Shown: positions 26,642 to 36,077 of the stretch, piece by piece
Numbering within the stretch: the stretch's first letter is position 1
How the letters are laid out: the number at the start of each line of letters is the position of its first letter
Assembly (NCBI GenBank): GCA_031267795.1
Contig: JAIRYK010000022.1
Location: 62,001 to 126,000, forward strand
Source of the DNA: Candidatus Endomicrobiellum devescovinae
Lineage (GTDB): Bacteria; Elusimicrobiota; Endomicrobiia; Endomicrobiales; Endomicrobiaceae
Length of the DNA stretch: 64,000 bases
Direction: 5' to 3'
Program-made: the position numbers and the translations under genes
Notes under the pieces: generated by a model
Seen by the model: only the letters and a program-made list of their open reading frames with translations
The model's database searches: none
Told to the model about the DNA's origin: nothing

Positions 26642-28621
26642 ATGTCCAAAAAGTTTAATTTTGAAAATTATATTGATTGCGTAGTTAAAATAATTCCGCT
26701 AAATGTAGCGGCACTGGCAGCAATGACTCTCTATAGAATATTTTTCTTTTTTTTCTTCAAAAATATTGCACTGTTTGGACATTTTAGAGACATATTTAAT
26801 GCATTTGTTCTAGGTTTGCGTTTTGATTTATCAATTCTGGCGTATATAAATTCTTTTGTGATTCTCATTTTTACGATTCTTTTGTTGATAAGAAATCTAA
26901 GGTTATTCAAAAAAGCAATATTCATTATAAAACTTTGGTATTGTCTTTCTTTCATAGCAATAGCTTTAGCTACTGCCATTGATTTTGGGTTTTATATTTG
27001 TTTCGGGGAACACGTAAATATATTATTGTTTGATTTTTTTGACGATGACACTTTTGCTTTGATAAAAACAATTATCTCTGATTGGCGTTTTTATATAGCT
27101 TTGCCTGCATTGATTTTAGTCGTGTTTATAATATGCAAAATTGTTTCTATAAGCACAAAAGAACTTCTTAATATACGTCGTCTTATAAACTCTTCTTATT
27201 TGAATGTTTTTGTTAAAATACTTATTGTTCTTTTAATACCGCTTATAACATTTTTATTTGCAAGAGGTACGGTTTCAATGTTTCCTTTAGGAAAGTTCCA
27301 TGCGCAAATATCTACAAACTCATTCATAAACAATATAGCGCTAACAGCAGCGCACTCAATTACAGACGCAATTCAAGCGAAAACTGAACAAAGCAGAGAT
27401 AAAATAAATATTGCAAAAAAACTTGGTTTAGATGAGGAAGATATCGATTTATCAATATTTAGCAAAATATCAATTAAAAATACTGAAGCCGAAGAGATAA
27501 AGCCAAACGTGGTCTTTATAGTTTTGGAAAGTTTTGGGGAACTTCCCGTTTTGTATAATAGCGAAAAATTTAACATACTTGGAGAGCTGAAGAAACATTT
27601 TGACGAAGATTTGGTTTTGTATAATTTTTTACCAGCTGGCGTAATAACAATACATTGCTTGGAATCAACAATTCTTAACATGCCTCAAAGACCTTTTTCT
27701 ATTCAGGTAACGCAAAGCCCTAAAGCGTATAAACATTTTTCAAGCTCTTTAATTTTGCCTTATAAAAAGTCCGGTTACGTTACAAAAGCTGTTTACGGAG
27801 GGAGTCTCGCTTGGCGTGGGCTTGAAGACTTTTTAAAAGCGCAAGGATTTGACGAAATATATGGAGAGGGCTCTATAAAAAATGAACATCGTCACGAGTG
27901 GGGTATTAATGATGCTCAGTTTTTTGAAATTGTTTTAAGAGAGCTGAAAAATAATAATAAACCTCAATTTATTTATGCAATGTCCACAGCGACCCATCCT
28001 CCTTATAAAACGCCTCCATATTATAAACCTTTAAAACTTGAAATTCCTAAAGAACTTGAACATATGATGCCAGGGGAACCGCATCTTAAAAGAATTTTTG
28101 AAACTTATCAGTTTGCCAATAGGGAAGCCTCTAAATTTTTGGATATTGTAAAAAATTCTGAATTTAAGGATAACACTATAGTTGTTATAACAGGCGACCA
28201 TAATCTTAGAGAAGTTAAAGCTTTTGTTCCTGAAGAACTGTTTAAAAGATACGCTGTTCCTATGTATTTATATGTACCAGAGAAATTGAAGAAAAAAATT
28301 GATGCAAATATCACAGCATGCCATATTGATATAGCGCCTACTCTTTACGATTTGTCACTTTCACAAGTAGAGTATATAGCTGCAGGAGTAAGCATGTTGG
28401 ACCAAGACAAAAATCATATAGCATTTAACAGCAACGGTTTCATATTATCAAGAGATAAAGCCGTCTTATTTAACATAGAAAACGGAAAAATTTTATATTT
28501 TAATTTTGACGCTAAATCTAAAATACTTTCTTTAACGGAGCCAACTGATGAGCACAATTTTATGTTAGAATACTATAAGAGAACTATATCAGCTTCAGAT
28601 ATGTATATAAATCAAAAATAA
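26642..28621 (+). CDS. LTA-synthase-like membrane phosphotransferase (copy 2, Cys variant)
   Basis: 659 residues, a paralogue of the gene at 17582-19603 with the same layout: about five membrane segments, then the alkaline-phosphatase fold (VVFIVLESFGELPV with Glu296, THPPY, VITGDHNL). The nucleophile position aligned with Ser347 of copy 1 and Thr of LtaS is Cys339 (TIHCLES). The CxPxR signal that would convert Cys to formylglycine, as in sulfatases, is absent. The gene is either altered in chemistry or no longer a transferase. A GAGAGG precedes the ATG by eleven bases. First of a short plus-strand unit with lemA and htpX. Confidence 0.85.
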   Translation: MSKKFNFENYIDCVVKIIPLNVAALAAMTLYRIFFFFFFKNIALFGHFRDIFNAFVLGLRFDLSILAYINSFVILIFTILLLIRNLRLFKKAIFIIKLWYCLSFIAIALATAIDFGFYICFGEHVNILLFDFFDDDTFALIKTIISDWRFYIALPALILVVFIICKIVSISTKELLNIRRLINSSYLNVFVKILIVLLIPLITFLFARGTVSMFPLGKFHAQISTNSFINNIALTAAHSITDAIQAKTEQSRDKINIAKKLGLDEEDIDLSIFSKISIKNTEAEEIKPNVVFIVLESFGELPVLYNSEKFNILGELKKHFDEDLVLYNFLPAGVITIHCLESTILNMPQRPFSIQVTQSPKAYKHFSSSLILPYKKSGYVTKAVYGGSLAWRGLEDFLKAQGFDEIYGEGSIKNEHRHEWGINDAQFFEIVLRELKNNNKPQFIYAMSTATHPPYKTPPYYKPLKLEIPKELEHMMPGEPHLKRIFETYQFANREASKFLDIVKNSEFKDNTIVVITGDHNLREVKAFVPEELFKRYAVPMYLYVPEKLKKKIDANITACHIDIAPTLYDLSLSQVEYIAAGVSMLDQDKNHIAFNSNGFILSRDKAVLFNIENGKILYFNFDAKSKILSLTEPTDEHNFMLEYYKRTISASDMYINQK

Positions 28622-28633
28622 CAGGAGATAAAA

Positions 28634-29200
28634 ATGCACACAGCGCTTTTGGTTGTTATTGTTTTGATCATTCTTGCGGGAACTTATATCCTTGCAACTT
28701 ATAACAAGTTGGTAACACTTAAAAACAGAGTAAAAGAAGCATGGAGCGATATAGAAGTACAGATGAAACGCAGATACGACTTAATTCCAAACCTTGTTGA
28801 AACAGTAAAAGGATACGCCGCACATGAAAAAAACACTTTAGACGCAGTCATAAAAGCAAGAAATGCAGCTATTTCAGCAACTGGAGATATATCAAGCAAG
28901 GCTCAAGCGGAAAATGCTTTGTCGGGAACATTGAAGTCTCTTTTTGCATTATCAGAGAATTACCCAAATCTAAAAGCAAATCAAAACTTTTTGGAACTAC
29001 AGAGAGAGCTTACTGATACAGAAAACAAAATACAAGCAAGCCGCAGGTTTTATAATTCAAACGTTTTATCTTTAAACACAAAACTTGATATGTTTCCAAG
29101 TAACGCAATAGGCAGAGCCTTTGAGTTTACAAAACAAGAATTCTTTAAACTTGACGAGAGCGAGCAAGAAGCAAGAAAACCTGTTAAAGTTTCTTTTTAA
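28634..29200 (+). CDS. lemA: LemA family protein
   Basis: 188 residues: one N-terminal membrane segment (5-23) then the LemA helical domain with YNKLVTLKNRVKEAWSDIEV, QMKRRYDLIPNLVETVKGYA, ELTDTENKIQASRRFYN and NLPSN-type end FPSNAIGRAFEF. Function is not settled in the family. It is commonly paired with HtpX-like metalloproteases, as here (six bases before htpX), suggesting envelope stress or membrane-protein quality control. AGGAGA precedes the ATG. Confidence 0.92.
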   Translation: MHTALLVVIVLIILAGTYILATYNKLVTLKNRVKEAWSDIEVQMKRRYDLIPNLVETVKGYAAHEKNTLDAVIKARNAAISATGDISSKAQAENALSGTLKSLFALSENYPNLKANQNFLELQRELTDTENKIQASRRFYNSNVLSLNTKLDMFPSNAIGRAFEFTKQEFFKLDESEQEARKPVKVSF

Positions 29201-29206
29201 TTTACT

Positions 29207-30208
29207 ATGCCAAAGATAACAACTTATGATTTTATAGAATCAAACACAAAAAAGACAATACTGCTTATGGTTCTGTTTCCGTTAACACTTGCAGGGTTGG
29301 TTTACTTGTGTTTGTTGTTTGTAAGCTTCATAAAAGTTTCAGACAGGAGCTTGGCTGCATATAATCTTTCAACCTTTACAGTTGCCAATGAGATAGCTAT
29401 ATATATTATTCCAATAATTTCTATCCTTGCAATTTTCTGGATTCTGATAAGTTATTATGCAGGTCAATCTTTTATTTTATCAACAGCCGGAGCCGTTGAA
29501 CTTACAAAACAAAATGCTCCTGAAGTTGTGATGATTGTTGAAAATATTGCCATAGCAGCAGGACTTCCAATGCCTAAAGTTTATTCAATAAATGACGAAG
29601 GACTTAACGCTTTTGCCACAGGAAGAGACCCTCAGCATTCTTACGTTGTTCTAACCAAAGGCATTATTAATAATCTAGAAAAATCTGAGCTTGAAGGTGT
29701 TATCGCACACGAAATGGTGCATATCGGCAACAGAGACATTCGCCTAATGCTTATAATGATTGTATGCATAAGTTTTGCAACTGTAATTGCAGAAATACTG
29801 TTGCGTACGGCGCTTATTACAAGATCATCAGGAAATTCTAAAAATAACAATAACGCAATACAGGTATTTCTCTTTGTTTTGGCTATATCTCTTTATGTAT
29901 ATGGATATTTAGTAGCTCCATTGATAAAATTAGCTGTATCAAGGACAAGAGAATACCAAGCTGACGCTACGGCAGCTTTGATAACTAGAAACCCTCAAGG
30001 GTTGATAGGAGCATTGCAAAAAATATCTGGACACTCAACAGTTAAAAATCTAAGCGATAAACAAACAATGTCGCCGATGTGTATTGCAAACCCTCTAGCT
30101 AAAAACAAACAAAATTCATTTTTTGCAAAAGTTTCAGGGCTCTTTGCAACACACCCGCCTATTGAAAAAAGAATTAAAGTATTGCAAGCTATGGATGGAA
30201 CAAAATAG
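29207..30208 (+). CDS. htpX: HtpX-like M48 membrane metalloprotease
   Basis: 333 residues. Two N-terminal membrane segments, the zinc motif HEMVH (168-172) and the third ligand in SRTREYQADA (Glu near 248), plus two more membrane segments between. M48B proteases degrade damaged membrane proteins. Operon partner of lemA. Ends with ATHPPIEKRIKVLQAM, the usual HtpX C-terminus. Confidence 0.93.
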   Translation: MPKITTYDFIESNTKKTILLMVLFPLTLAGLVYLCLLFVSFIKVSDRSLAAYNLSTFTVANEIAIYIIPIISILAIFWILISYYAGQSFILSTAGAVELTKQNAPEVVMIVENIAIAAGLPMPKVYSINDEGLNAFATGRDPQHSYVVLTKGIINNLEKSELEGVIAHEMVHIGNRDIRLMLIMIVCISFATVIAEILLRTALITRSSGNSKNNNNAIQVFLFVLAISLYVYGYLVAPLIKLAVSRTREYQADATAALITRNPQGLIGALQKISGHSTVKNLSDKQTMSPMCIANPLAKNKQNSFFAKVSGLFATHPPIEKRIKVLQAMDGTK

Positions 30209-30347
30209 AAAATTTATGAAGTTAAGACAGCAATGAGAAAAAAAATCTTTATGTATTATTAGTGAATATAGTAAAGTTATCGTCTGAGAGATTATTTTAG
30301 TGTTTTTTGGAAAGGTAGATTTGTATAAAAAATTAGTCGTAGATATT

Positions 30348-30381
30348 ATAAGCCCCTGAGTTTATCTACTCAGGGGCTTAT
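30348..30381 (+). terminator. Hairpin downstream of htpX
   Basis: Perfect stem of 13 pairs (ATAAGCCCCTGAG with CTCAGGGGCTTAT) and an eight-base loop, followed by GTTTCAAATTT rather than a clean T-run. It lies between convergent genes and is the natural end for the plus-strand unit. Confidence 0.6.
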
Positions 30382-30404
30382 GTTTCAAATTTATAAGATA
30401 ATAA

Positions 30405-30440
30405 ACCTCCCGCATAAACAAATATATTTATGCGGGAGGT
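30405..30440 (-). terminator. Hairpin downstream of the 30449 gene
   Basis: Perfect 14-pair stem ACCTCCCGCATAAA/TTTATGCGGGAGGT with an eight-base loop, just after the stop of the minus-strand gene. The sequence following on the minus strand (TTATTATC) is only moderately T-rich. Confidence 0.6.
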
Positions 30441-30448
30441 AAGAATTA

Positions 30449-30802
30449 TTACCTAAAAGCTCCTAAGGCTACTCCTAATCCTGCACCTCCATATACACCT
30501 GCTGTTAGTGGATAACCTTTCCTTGCTCCCTCAATTGCCCCACTTACTCCTCCCAGTATTGATATTGTCCATATGTGTGCAGATATTAAATCTAACGTAA
30601 CCTTAAACGCTGCCACTCCTGCCATTGGAGTTGCGAAAAGTGATACTACTCCTCCAACTGCAGTTCCTATTGCTATTGCTGCTATTGGAGCTGCTACTGC
30701 TCCTTCTATTGCCCCTACTACTCCATCTGTCACAGAACAAAAACCGCTCACAGGAAAACACAACAATGTTAAAATAACTACTAGACTTAAAGCTTTTTTC
30801 AT
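30449..30802 (-). CDS. Small Gly/Ala-rich exported protein, unknown
   Basis: 117 residues, not recognised. A signal peptide (MKKALSLVVILTLLCFPVSG, cleavage near GFCS) is followed by long small-residue hydrophobic stretches (AAPIAAIAIGTAVGGVVSLF; AGVYGGAGLGVALGAF), compatible with membrane insertion by glycine-zipper-like packing. A strong AAGGAGGG ribosome site suggests high expression. Its own terminator follows. Confidence 0.7.
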   Translation of the reverse strand: MKKALSLVVILTLLCFPVSGFCSVTDGVVGAIEGAVAAPIAAIAIGTAVGGVVSLFATPMAGVAAFKVTLDLISAHIWTISILGGVSGAIEGARKGYPLTAGVYGGAGLGVALGAFR

Positions 30803-30914
30803 ACACCCTCCTTATATTATTTATGCTTTTGAAGTCTATAATACTTTTTGATTATTTTGTAATAATTTTGTGAATTTATTGTGAAAAATTAAAGTTTAGG
30901 AAAGTTATTAGAAG

Positions 30915-31670
30915 CTAAAAAATGTTTACTAATATGGGGCAGTGGTCAGAGCCTAATGTTGAACTTTCAATTTCAGCAGATTTAAGATTTTTGACTGCGT
31001 TTTTTGAAACAAAGAAATAGTCTATTCTCCATCCTACATTTCTTGATCTTGCAGCAGTTTTGTAGTCCCACCAAGTATAATTGCCGGGTTCTTTATTGAA
31101 ATATCTAAATGCATCTATAAATCCTGCGTTTACAAGTTTATCAAATCTTTCTCTTTCTTTAGGCATAAAGCCTGAATTATTTTCGTTTTGAGCAGGTCTT
31201 GCCAAATCTATTGGAAAGTGAGCAGTATTATAATCTCCGCAAATGATTACTTTTTTATCTTTGAATTGTTTAAGATATGCAATAAAATAATCGTAAAAAT
31301 CTATTTTATATTTAAGACGTTCTTCGGAAGCTCCACCGTTGGGAAAGTAAATATTAAAAAGTATAAAATCTTTAAAATCAAGCCTTAAAATTCTTCCCTC
31401 ATTGTCAAAAAGTTTGTTTTCAATGCTTGTAGTGACGTTTTCAGGCTTAATATTTGACCATACGGCAACGCCGCTGTAACCTTTCTTTTTAGCTGGCGAA
31501 CAATAAAAACTATACCCTACAACTTCCCTCATATCTTTAGGAAATTGCATTTCATCTGCTTTAGTTTCCTGCACACAAACTATATCGGCATTTTCCTTTT
31601 TAAACCAATCAAGAAAAATTTTTTTATATATAGCTCTTATGCCGTTTATATTCCACGAAACTATTTTCAT
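30915..31670 (-). CDS. xth: Exodeoxyribonuclease III / AP endonuclease
   Basis: 251 residues of the exonuclease III family: WNINGIRA (6-13), QETKADE with metal-binding Glu (about 36), GDYNTAH (about 150), the WWDYK and WRIDYF segments, and the catalytic SDHCPI (about 242). Acts on abasic sites in base excision repair. Single gene between two exported-protein genes. Confidence 0.95.
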   Translation of the reverse strand: MKIVSWNINGIRAIYKKIFLDWFKKENADIVCVQETKADEMQFPKDMREVVGYSFYCSPAKKKGYSGVAVWSNIKPENVTTSIENKLFDNEGRILRLDFKDFILFNIYFPNGGASEERLKYKIDFYDYFIAYLKQFKDKKVIICGDYNTAHFPIDLARPAQNENNSGFMPKERERFDKLVNAGFIDAFRYFNKEPGNYTWWDYKTAARSRNVGWRIDYFFVSKNAVKNLKSAEIESSTLGSDHCPILVNIF

Positions 31671-31681
31671 TATATTCCTTT

Positions 31682-31718
31682 AAAAAAATTGCGGAGAAGC
31701 TCTTAACTTCCCCGCAAT
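31682..31718 (-). terminator. Intrinsic terminator after the 31737 gene
   Basis: Stem ATTGCGG-GAAG/CTTC-CCGCAAT with one mismatch, seven-base loop, followed on the minus strand by seven T. It lies 19 bases past the stop at 31737. Confidence 0.85.
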
Positions 31719-31736
31719 GTAAAGATATTCTTAAAA

Positions 31737-32237
31737 CTAAAATCTTGCGTTTACAATAATCATGACTGGAAGTTTGCCGTCTTTAATAAAATTTAAAAAT
31801 CCTATCTGTATTCCATTCATGTTTTCAGTCATATTTAAAAAACCTAATTGAAGACCACTTACTGATTTTGCCATGTTAAAGAATCCCCATTGGACTCCAG
31901 TAACTTCACCTTCATTCCAGTTTACCGCACTAAAAGAAACCCCTTTAAAAGTTTCTGACATAGAAAGAAGTCCTGTTTGAAGACCCACAAATTGCTTTGA
32001 TATTGTAACTATTCCTGTTTGCCAACCTTTTGCATCATCGGTTTGAGAATAAATAATATTCCAGCCTACTCCTCTAAGGTTAGGTGTATAGGTTCCTATA
32101 CCTATTTCTAACCCACAGACCGAGTCATTGTTTGGGACAGCGATTTTGTCCCACAGAGACAATTTGATAGGAGTTCCTGCAAACGATACGGCAGCAAATG
32201 CAAACACTGTACATAATGCCAGCAATACTTTTTTCAT
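31737..32237 (-). CDS. Exported protein with GxQxGxxN surface repeats
   Basis: 166 residues. A clear signal peptide (MKKVLLALCTVFAFAAVSFA, cleaved at SFA-GT) is followed by short repeats of the form GLQTGLLSM, GVQWGFFNM, GLQLGFLNM and GIQIGFLNF. This periodic pattern is known from bacterial surface-repeat proteins and predicts a stacked beta structure; the exact function is unknown. It has its own strong terminator and an upstream gap of 82 bases. Confidence 0.75.
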   Translation of the reverse strand: MKKVLLALCTVFAFAAVSFAGTPIKLSLWDKIAVPNNDSVCGLEIGIGTYTPNLRGVGWNIIYSQTDDAKGWQTGIVTISKQFVGLQTGLLSMSETFKGVSFSAVNWNEGEVTGVQWGFFNMAKSVSGLQLGFLNMTENMNGIQIGFLNFIKDGKLPVMIIVNARF

Positions 32238-32319
32238 GAATCCTCCTTTTCTAAAACTGCGACAACAGTGTCTAACGACTTAAAAAGGACTTACAAAAAT
32301 TATTTTTTTCATTCTCTTT

Positions 32320-32901
32320 TTAATAACCTAAAAATCTGACAATATCGTCTTTCAATTTATTAAAACCTGCTTTTTTCTTTGCGCTTACTGTAAACACTAA
32401 AGATTTATCTATTCCAAAATATTGTGCTGCTTTAGTTTTAACTTCATCTTCAGTTATAATATCTGGTAGTTTATCAAACTTATTTGCAATAATTTTAAAC
32501 GGAATGTTATACTCTCTAAGCCAACAAACCATATCAAAATCTAACTCTGTAGGACCTACAAAAGCATCTATTATTATATAAACAGTTTTTTTGTTTTTCC
32601 TTTGAACTATACATTCTTCTATCATCTTATTCCAAAGTTCTTTTTCTTCAAAACTTACTCTTGCAAAACCATAGCCGGGCAAATCTATCATCCACTTTTT
32701 CATAGCGACACTGTAAACGTTTATGCTTCTTGTTCTGCCTGGCGTTTTTGAAGTTCTCGCCAAATTCTTCTGAGAGCACAAAGCGTTTATGACGCTGCTT
32801 TTGCCTACATTAGACCTACCGGATAAAATAACCTCAGCCATACTTTGAGGAAGTAATTTTGCATTTGACTCTGCCCTAAAAAATACCGTCTTTTCAAGCA
32901 T
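32320..32901 (-). CDS. engB: Ribosome biogenesis GTPase EngB (YsxC/YihA)
   Basis: GTPase needed for large-subunit assembly. 193 residues. G1 GRSNVGKSS (27-35), G2 TPGRT, G3 DLPGYGFA (about 74-81), G4 NKFD (about 140) and G5 VSAKK are complete. It ends a run of genes starting at the PTS cluster, two bases after the YccA-like gene. Confidence 0.96.
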   Translation of the reverse strand: MLEKTVFFRAESNAKLLPQSMAEVILSGRSNVGKSSVINALCSQKNLARTSKTPGRTRSINVYSVAMKKWMIDLPGYGFARVSFEEKELWNKMIEECIVQRKNKKTVYIIIDAFVGPTELDFDMVCWLREYNIPFKIIANKFDKLPDIITEDEVKTKAAQYFGIDKSLVFTVSAKKKAGFNKLKDDIVRFLGY

Positions 32902-32903
32902 TT

Positions 32904-33614
32904 CTAATTTCTCGTTCTGGAAAGAAGTCTAAGTATTTCAAGATAAAGCCATACGAGCGTTACCATTAAAGCAAAAGAGCTGTACCATTCCATATATTTA
33001 GGTGCTCCATACTGTGCACCTCGTTCAATTAAATCAAAATCTATAATGAGATTTAAAGAGGCAATAGCAACTATTATAAGACTAATTATTATACCAAGAC
33101 CCGAAGAATCTGACAAAAAATTAAATCCTCTTGCACCAAAAGCGCCCATCAATAAATCAATTAAATATACAAGAGCTATAGCAAATGTTGAAAGTATAAC
33201 GACTTTCTTAAACCTTGGCGTGGCTCTGAGCATTCCTGTTTTATAAGCTGCAAGCATACAAAACAGAACGCACATCGTCAACAGAACGGCATTTACGACA
33301 ATGCCGGGGTATGATTTTTCAAAATAAATGGAAATGACTCCCAAAACAAGACCTTCGCAAACAGCATAAATAGGCGATAAAAAAGGCGACAAATTCATCT
33401 TAAAAGATGAAATTATAGCCAAGACAAAACCTCCTAACAATATAGGCAACGTCAACGGCGTTATAATACTTGGGTGAGTCCAAGAATAAAATGCGCCTGC
33501 GGCAAGCAAAACCCATAAAATTATACTTTTGTTTATTGTACCAGAAACTGTCATAACTTCTGCGTTTCTGACAGGCGTTTGAAAAACGCTGTCTTTCAAA
33601 AGCGGATTACTCAT
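32904..33614 (-). CDS. Bax inhibitor-1/YccA-family membrane protein
   Basis: 236 residues with seven membrane segments, the YccA/BI-1 arrangement. Relatives modulate FtsH or leak calcium; the role here is unknown. Segment YCVYEGLVLGxIS-like text appears as AVCEGLVLGVISIYFE near 85. Two-base gaps on both sides place it in the nudix-engB transcript. Confidence 0.85.
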   Translation of the reverse strand: MSNPLLKDSVFQTPVRNAEVMTVSGTINKSIILWVLLAAGAFYSWTHPSIITPLTLPILLGGFVLAIISSFKMNLSPFLSPIYAVCEGLVLGVISIYFEKSYPGIVVNAVLLTMCVLFCMLAAYKTGMLRATPRFKKVVILSTFAIALVYLIDLLMGAFGARGFNFLSDSSGLGIIISLIIVAIASLNLIIDFDLIERGAQYGAPKYMEWYSSFALMVTLVWLYLEILRLLSRTRN

Positions 33615-33616
33615 AA

Positions 33617-34057
33617 CTATCCTCCAATAACTTTATCGTAAGCTAATTTTATAATTTTTTTTTGATTAGCAAAAGAAAGAAACTCTTGGGCTTTTTTTAT
33701 GTCTGCCCATTCTAATTTTGATATTTCATTTTTATCAAAATCTAAAGCATCTTCCAAAGCTAAAGCAAGAAAATAAACCGAATGCTTTTCAACTAAGCGT
33801 CCTTTTGTTTCATCTAAAACGCCATTAATTAAATACACATCTTCTTGTCTGAAATTTTCAACAAATTTTACATTTTTTATTCCTGTTTCTTCAAAAATTT
33901 CTCGTTTAGCAGTTTCAGTTTCGCTTTCTCCGTTTTCAATATGACCTTTTGGAAAACCCCATCTGTTGCTTCTTTTAGAATTAACAAGTAGAAAAATAGG
34001 AACACCATCTTGCGTCATCTTATAGACTACAGCCCCGCAGGAAGTTTCTTTAAGCAT
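33617..34057 (-). CDS. Nudix hydrolase (Ap4A hydrolase-like)
   Basis: 146 residues. Complete Nudix box at 38-60 ([20 protein letters not shown] then TGI) preceded by WGFPKG, typical of asymmetrical bis(5'-nucleosyl)-tetraphosphatases. Substrate assignment rests on that preceding motif and overall size and is tentative. It overlaps the end of ptsI by eight bases. Confidence 0.85.
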   Translation of the reverse strand: MLKETSCGAVVYKMTQDGVPIFLLVNSKRSNRWGFPKGHIENGESETETAKREIFEETGIKNVKFVENFRQEDVYLINGVLDETKGRLVEKHSVYFLALALEDALDFDKNEISKLEWADIKKAQEFLSFANQKKIIKLAYDKVIGG

Positions 34058-35804
34058 TTATACCTCTTGTTTCATAAAACAAATCAATCTCTTTCAAAAT
34101 TGACTTACTATCTTCTAATTTTAAAACTTTATCCGCTATAGTTTTACAATCCACAAATGACATACTTCTTACTATTTTTTTAATTGTTGCAATTTGCGAC
34201 GGAGATACGCTAAATTCATCAAGACCCATACCTAAAATAACAGGCGTGTACTTTGGCTCTCCTGCCATTTCTCCACACATAGCAACTTTTATTCCAGCTT
34301 TATGTCCTTCGTCAATAGTACGTTTTATAAACCTCAAAATTGCTGGATGCATAGGTTCATATAAATAGGCGACGTTTTCGTTAACCCTATCCACAGCTAG
34401 TGTATATTGTATCAAATCATTAGTTCCTATTGATACAAAATCTACTTCTTTTGCAATGGAATCAATTACTGCTACAGCTGACGGTACTTCTATCATAACG
34501 CCAACTTCCATATTTTCATCAAACTTTATGTTTTCTTTTCTTAAATTTTCTTTCACTTTGTCAAGAATAGCATTTGCGGCTCTTAGTTCGGCAAGACCTG
34601 AAATCATTGGATACATCAATTTTACTTTTCCTAAAACAGAAACTCTCAAAATAGCCCTTAACTGGCTTATAAATATTTCAGGGTATTTAAGACACAATCT
34701 TATAGATCTTAATCCCAAAAACGGATTAGATTCAAAACCTAGATTTAATAATCCCATTTTAGTAAGTTTATCGCCTCCCAAGTCAAACGTTCTTATTGTA
34801 ATGGCATAAGGCGATATTTGTTGTACTACTTTAGAGTACGTATCAAAATGCTCCTCTTCCGTAGGGATAGAATCGCGATTAAAATATATTGTTTCTGTTC
34901 TGTAGAGTCCTATGCCCACTGCGCCTTTATTCAAAATAAGCGGCACTTCATCCGAATGGTCAATATTGGCAAAAATAAAAATTTTGTGATTATCTGTAGT
35001 TTCTGACGTTAAATTTTTAAGTTTTTCTAATTCTACCGTTCTTGACAATTGCAAATCGTATTTATTTTTGTAATGCAGCAAAGTTTTGGAAGAGGGATTT
35101 AATATAACTTCGCCTTTATCGCCATCAATTATTACTGTTTCGCCAGCTTTAACAAGCGAAGATATATTTTTAAGTCCTACTACAGCAGGTATGGCAAGCC
35201 CTTGCGCGATAATCGCTGTATGGGAAGTCTTTCCACCAATATCTGTAGCAAATCCTGCAATCTTTTTTCCTCTAACCGATACTGTATCAGCCGGTGTTAA
35301 ATTGTTTGCGATAATGATAGATTCTTCATCTACTCTTGCAAGATTTTTTCCTTTTTTGCCAAAAAGATTTGCAAGAATTTTTTTGCCTACATCTTGAATA
35401 TCAACTTTTCTTTCTTTGAAAAAGTTATCATTTATATTCTCAAAAGAACGAATAATCTTATCAAGAACTTTAAAAAGAGCATATTCGGCATTGACACCGT
35501 CAGCGATAAGTTTATATACGTCTTTTTTTAATGTAGGATCATCTAAAATCAAAATGTGAACGTCTGCTATATGGGCATAATTTTCCCCAAGAACATCATT
35601 AATTTTGTTGTATGTAACCGTGAATTCGCTTCTAGTTTTTTCTATAGCATCTTCAAACCGTTTCCTTTCAGCTTCTCTAAAAGATTTGGGAATTTCTTTA
35701 CGGATGAAACAAAAATCTTCTTCTTCTAGAAGAAAAACTTTCCCTATGGCAACTCCCGGAGACGCAGCAATACCTTCTAGAACTATATCTCTATCAACAA
35801 ACAT
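34050..35804 (-). CDS. ptsI: PTS enzyme I
   Basis: Takes phosphate from PEP and passes it to HPr. 584 residues, full length. The phosphorylated His195 is in [10 protein letters not shown] (190-199). PEP-binding Arg motifs RTFDLGGDK and [11 protein letters not shown] and the C-terminal GEMAGEP are present. It lies eight bases after ptsH in the same transcript as the mannose-family IIABCD genes. Confidence 0.97.
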   Translation of the reverse strand: MFVDRDIVLEGIAASPGVAIGKVFLLEEEDFCFIRKEIPKSFREAERKRFEDAIEKTRSEFTVTYNKINDVLGENYAHIADVHILILDDPTLKKDVYKLIADGVNAEYALFKVLDKIIRSFENINDNFFKERKVDIQDVGKKILANLFGKKGKNLARVDEESIIIANNLTPADTVSVRGKKIAGFATDIGGKTSHTAIIAQGLAIPAVVGLKNISSLVKAGETVIIDGDKGEVILNPSSKTLLHYKNKYDLQLSRTVELEKLKNLTSETTDNHKIFIFANIDHSDEVPLILNKGAVGIGLYRTETIYFNRDSIPTEEEHFDTYSKVVQQISPYAITIRTFDLGGDKLTKMGLLNLGFESNPFLGLRSIRLCLKYPEIFISQLRAILRVSVLGKVKLMYPMISGLAELRAANAILDKVKENLRKENIKFDENMEVGVMIEVPSAVAVIDSIAKEVDFVSIGTNDLIQYTLAVDRVNENVAYLYEPMHPAILRFIKRTIDEGHKAGIKVAMCGEMAGEPKYTPVILGMGLDEFSVSPSQIATIKKIVRSMSFVDCKTIADKVLKLEDSKSILKEIDLFYETRGINA

Positions 35805-35812
35805 ATTAGCTC

Positions 35813-36076
35813 CTATTCGCCAAATTTCGAATCAAACAAGGTTTCTACGGCACCAATAGCCTCATATTCATCAGGACCATCTGCAATGAATTTTAATTTG
35901 CTTCCGTAAGCAGCTGCTAATGCCATAACACCCATTACACTTTTAGCATCAACCTCAAAATCATCTTTTAAAATTTTAACGTCTGATTGATATTTACTTA
36001 GAGTTTGCACAAGAGTTGCAGCAGGTCTTGCGTGTAACCCTGCTTTATTTGAAACGACTATAATTTTTTCTTTCAT
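35813..36076 (-). CDS. ptsH: HPr phosphocarrier protein
   Basis: 87 residues. Catalytic His15 in GLHARPAA and regulatory Ser46 in AKSVMGVM are both conserved. Ser46 is the target of HPr kinase, encoded at 41457-42395, so both catalytic and regulatory phosphorylation are likely. It follows IID after a single base. Confidence 0.97.
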   Translation of the reverse strand: MKEKIIVVSNKAGLHARPAATLVQTLSKYQSDVKILKDDFEVDAKSVMGVMALAAAYGSKLKFIADGPDEYEAIGAVETLFDSKFGE

Positions 36077-36077
36077 T

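Noticed and set aside
17582-28621. LTA-synthase-like genes as evidence for a Gram-positive cell
   Set aside because: The same fold includes MdoB and EptA of Gram-negative bacteria, and the window has full LPS assembly genes.
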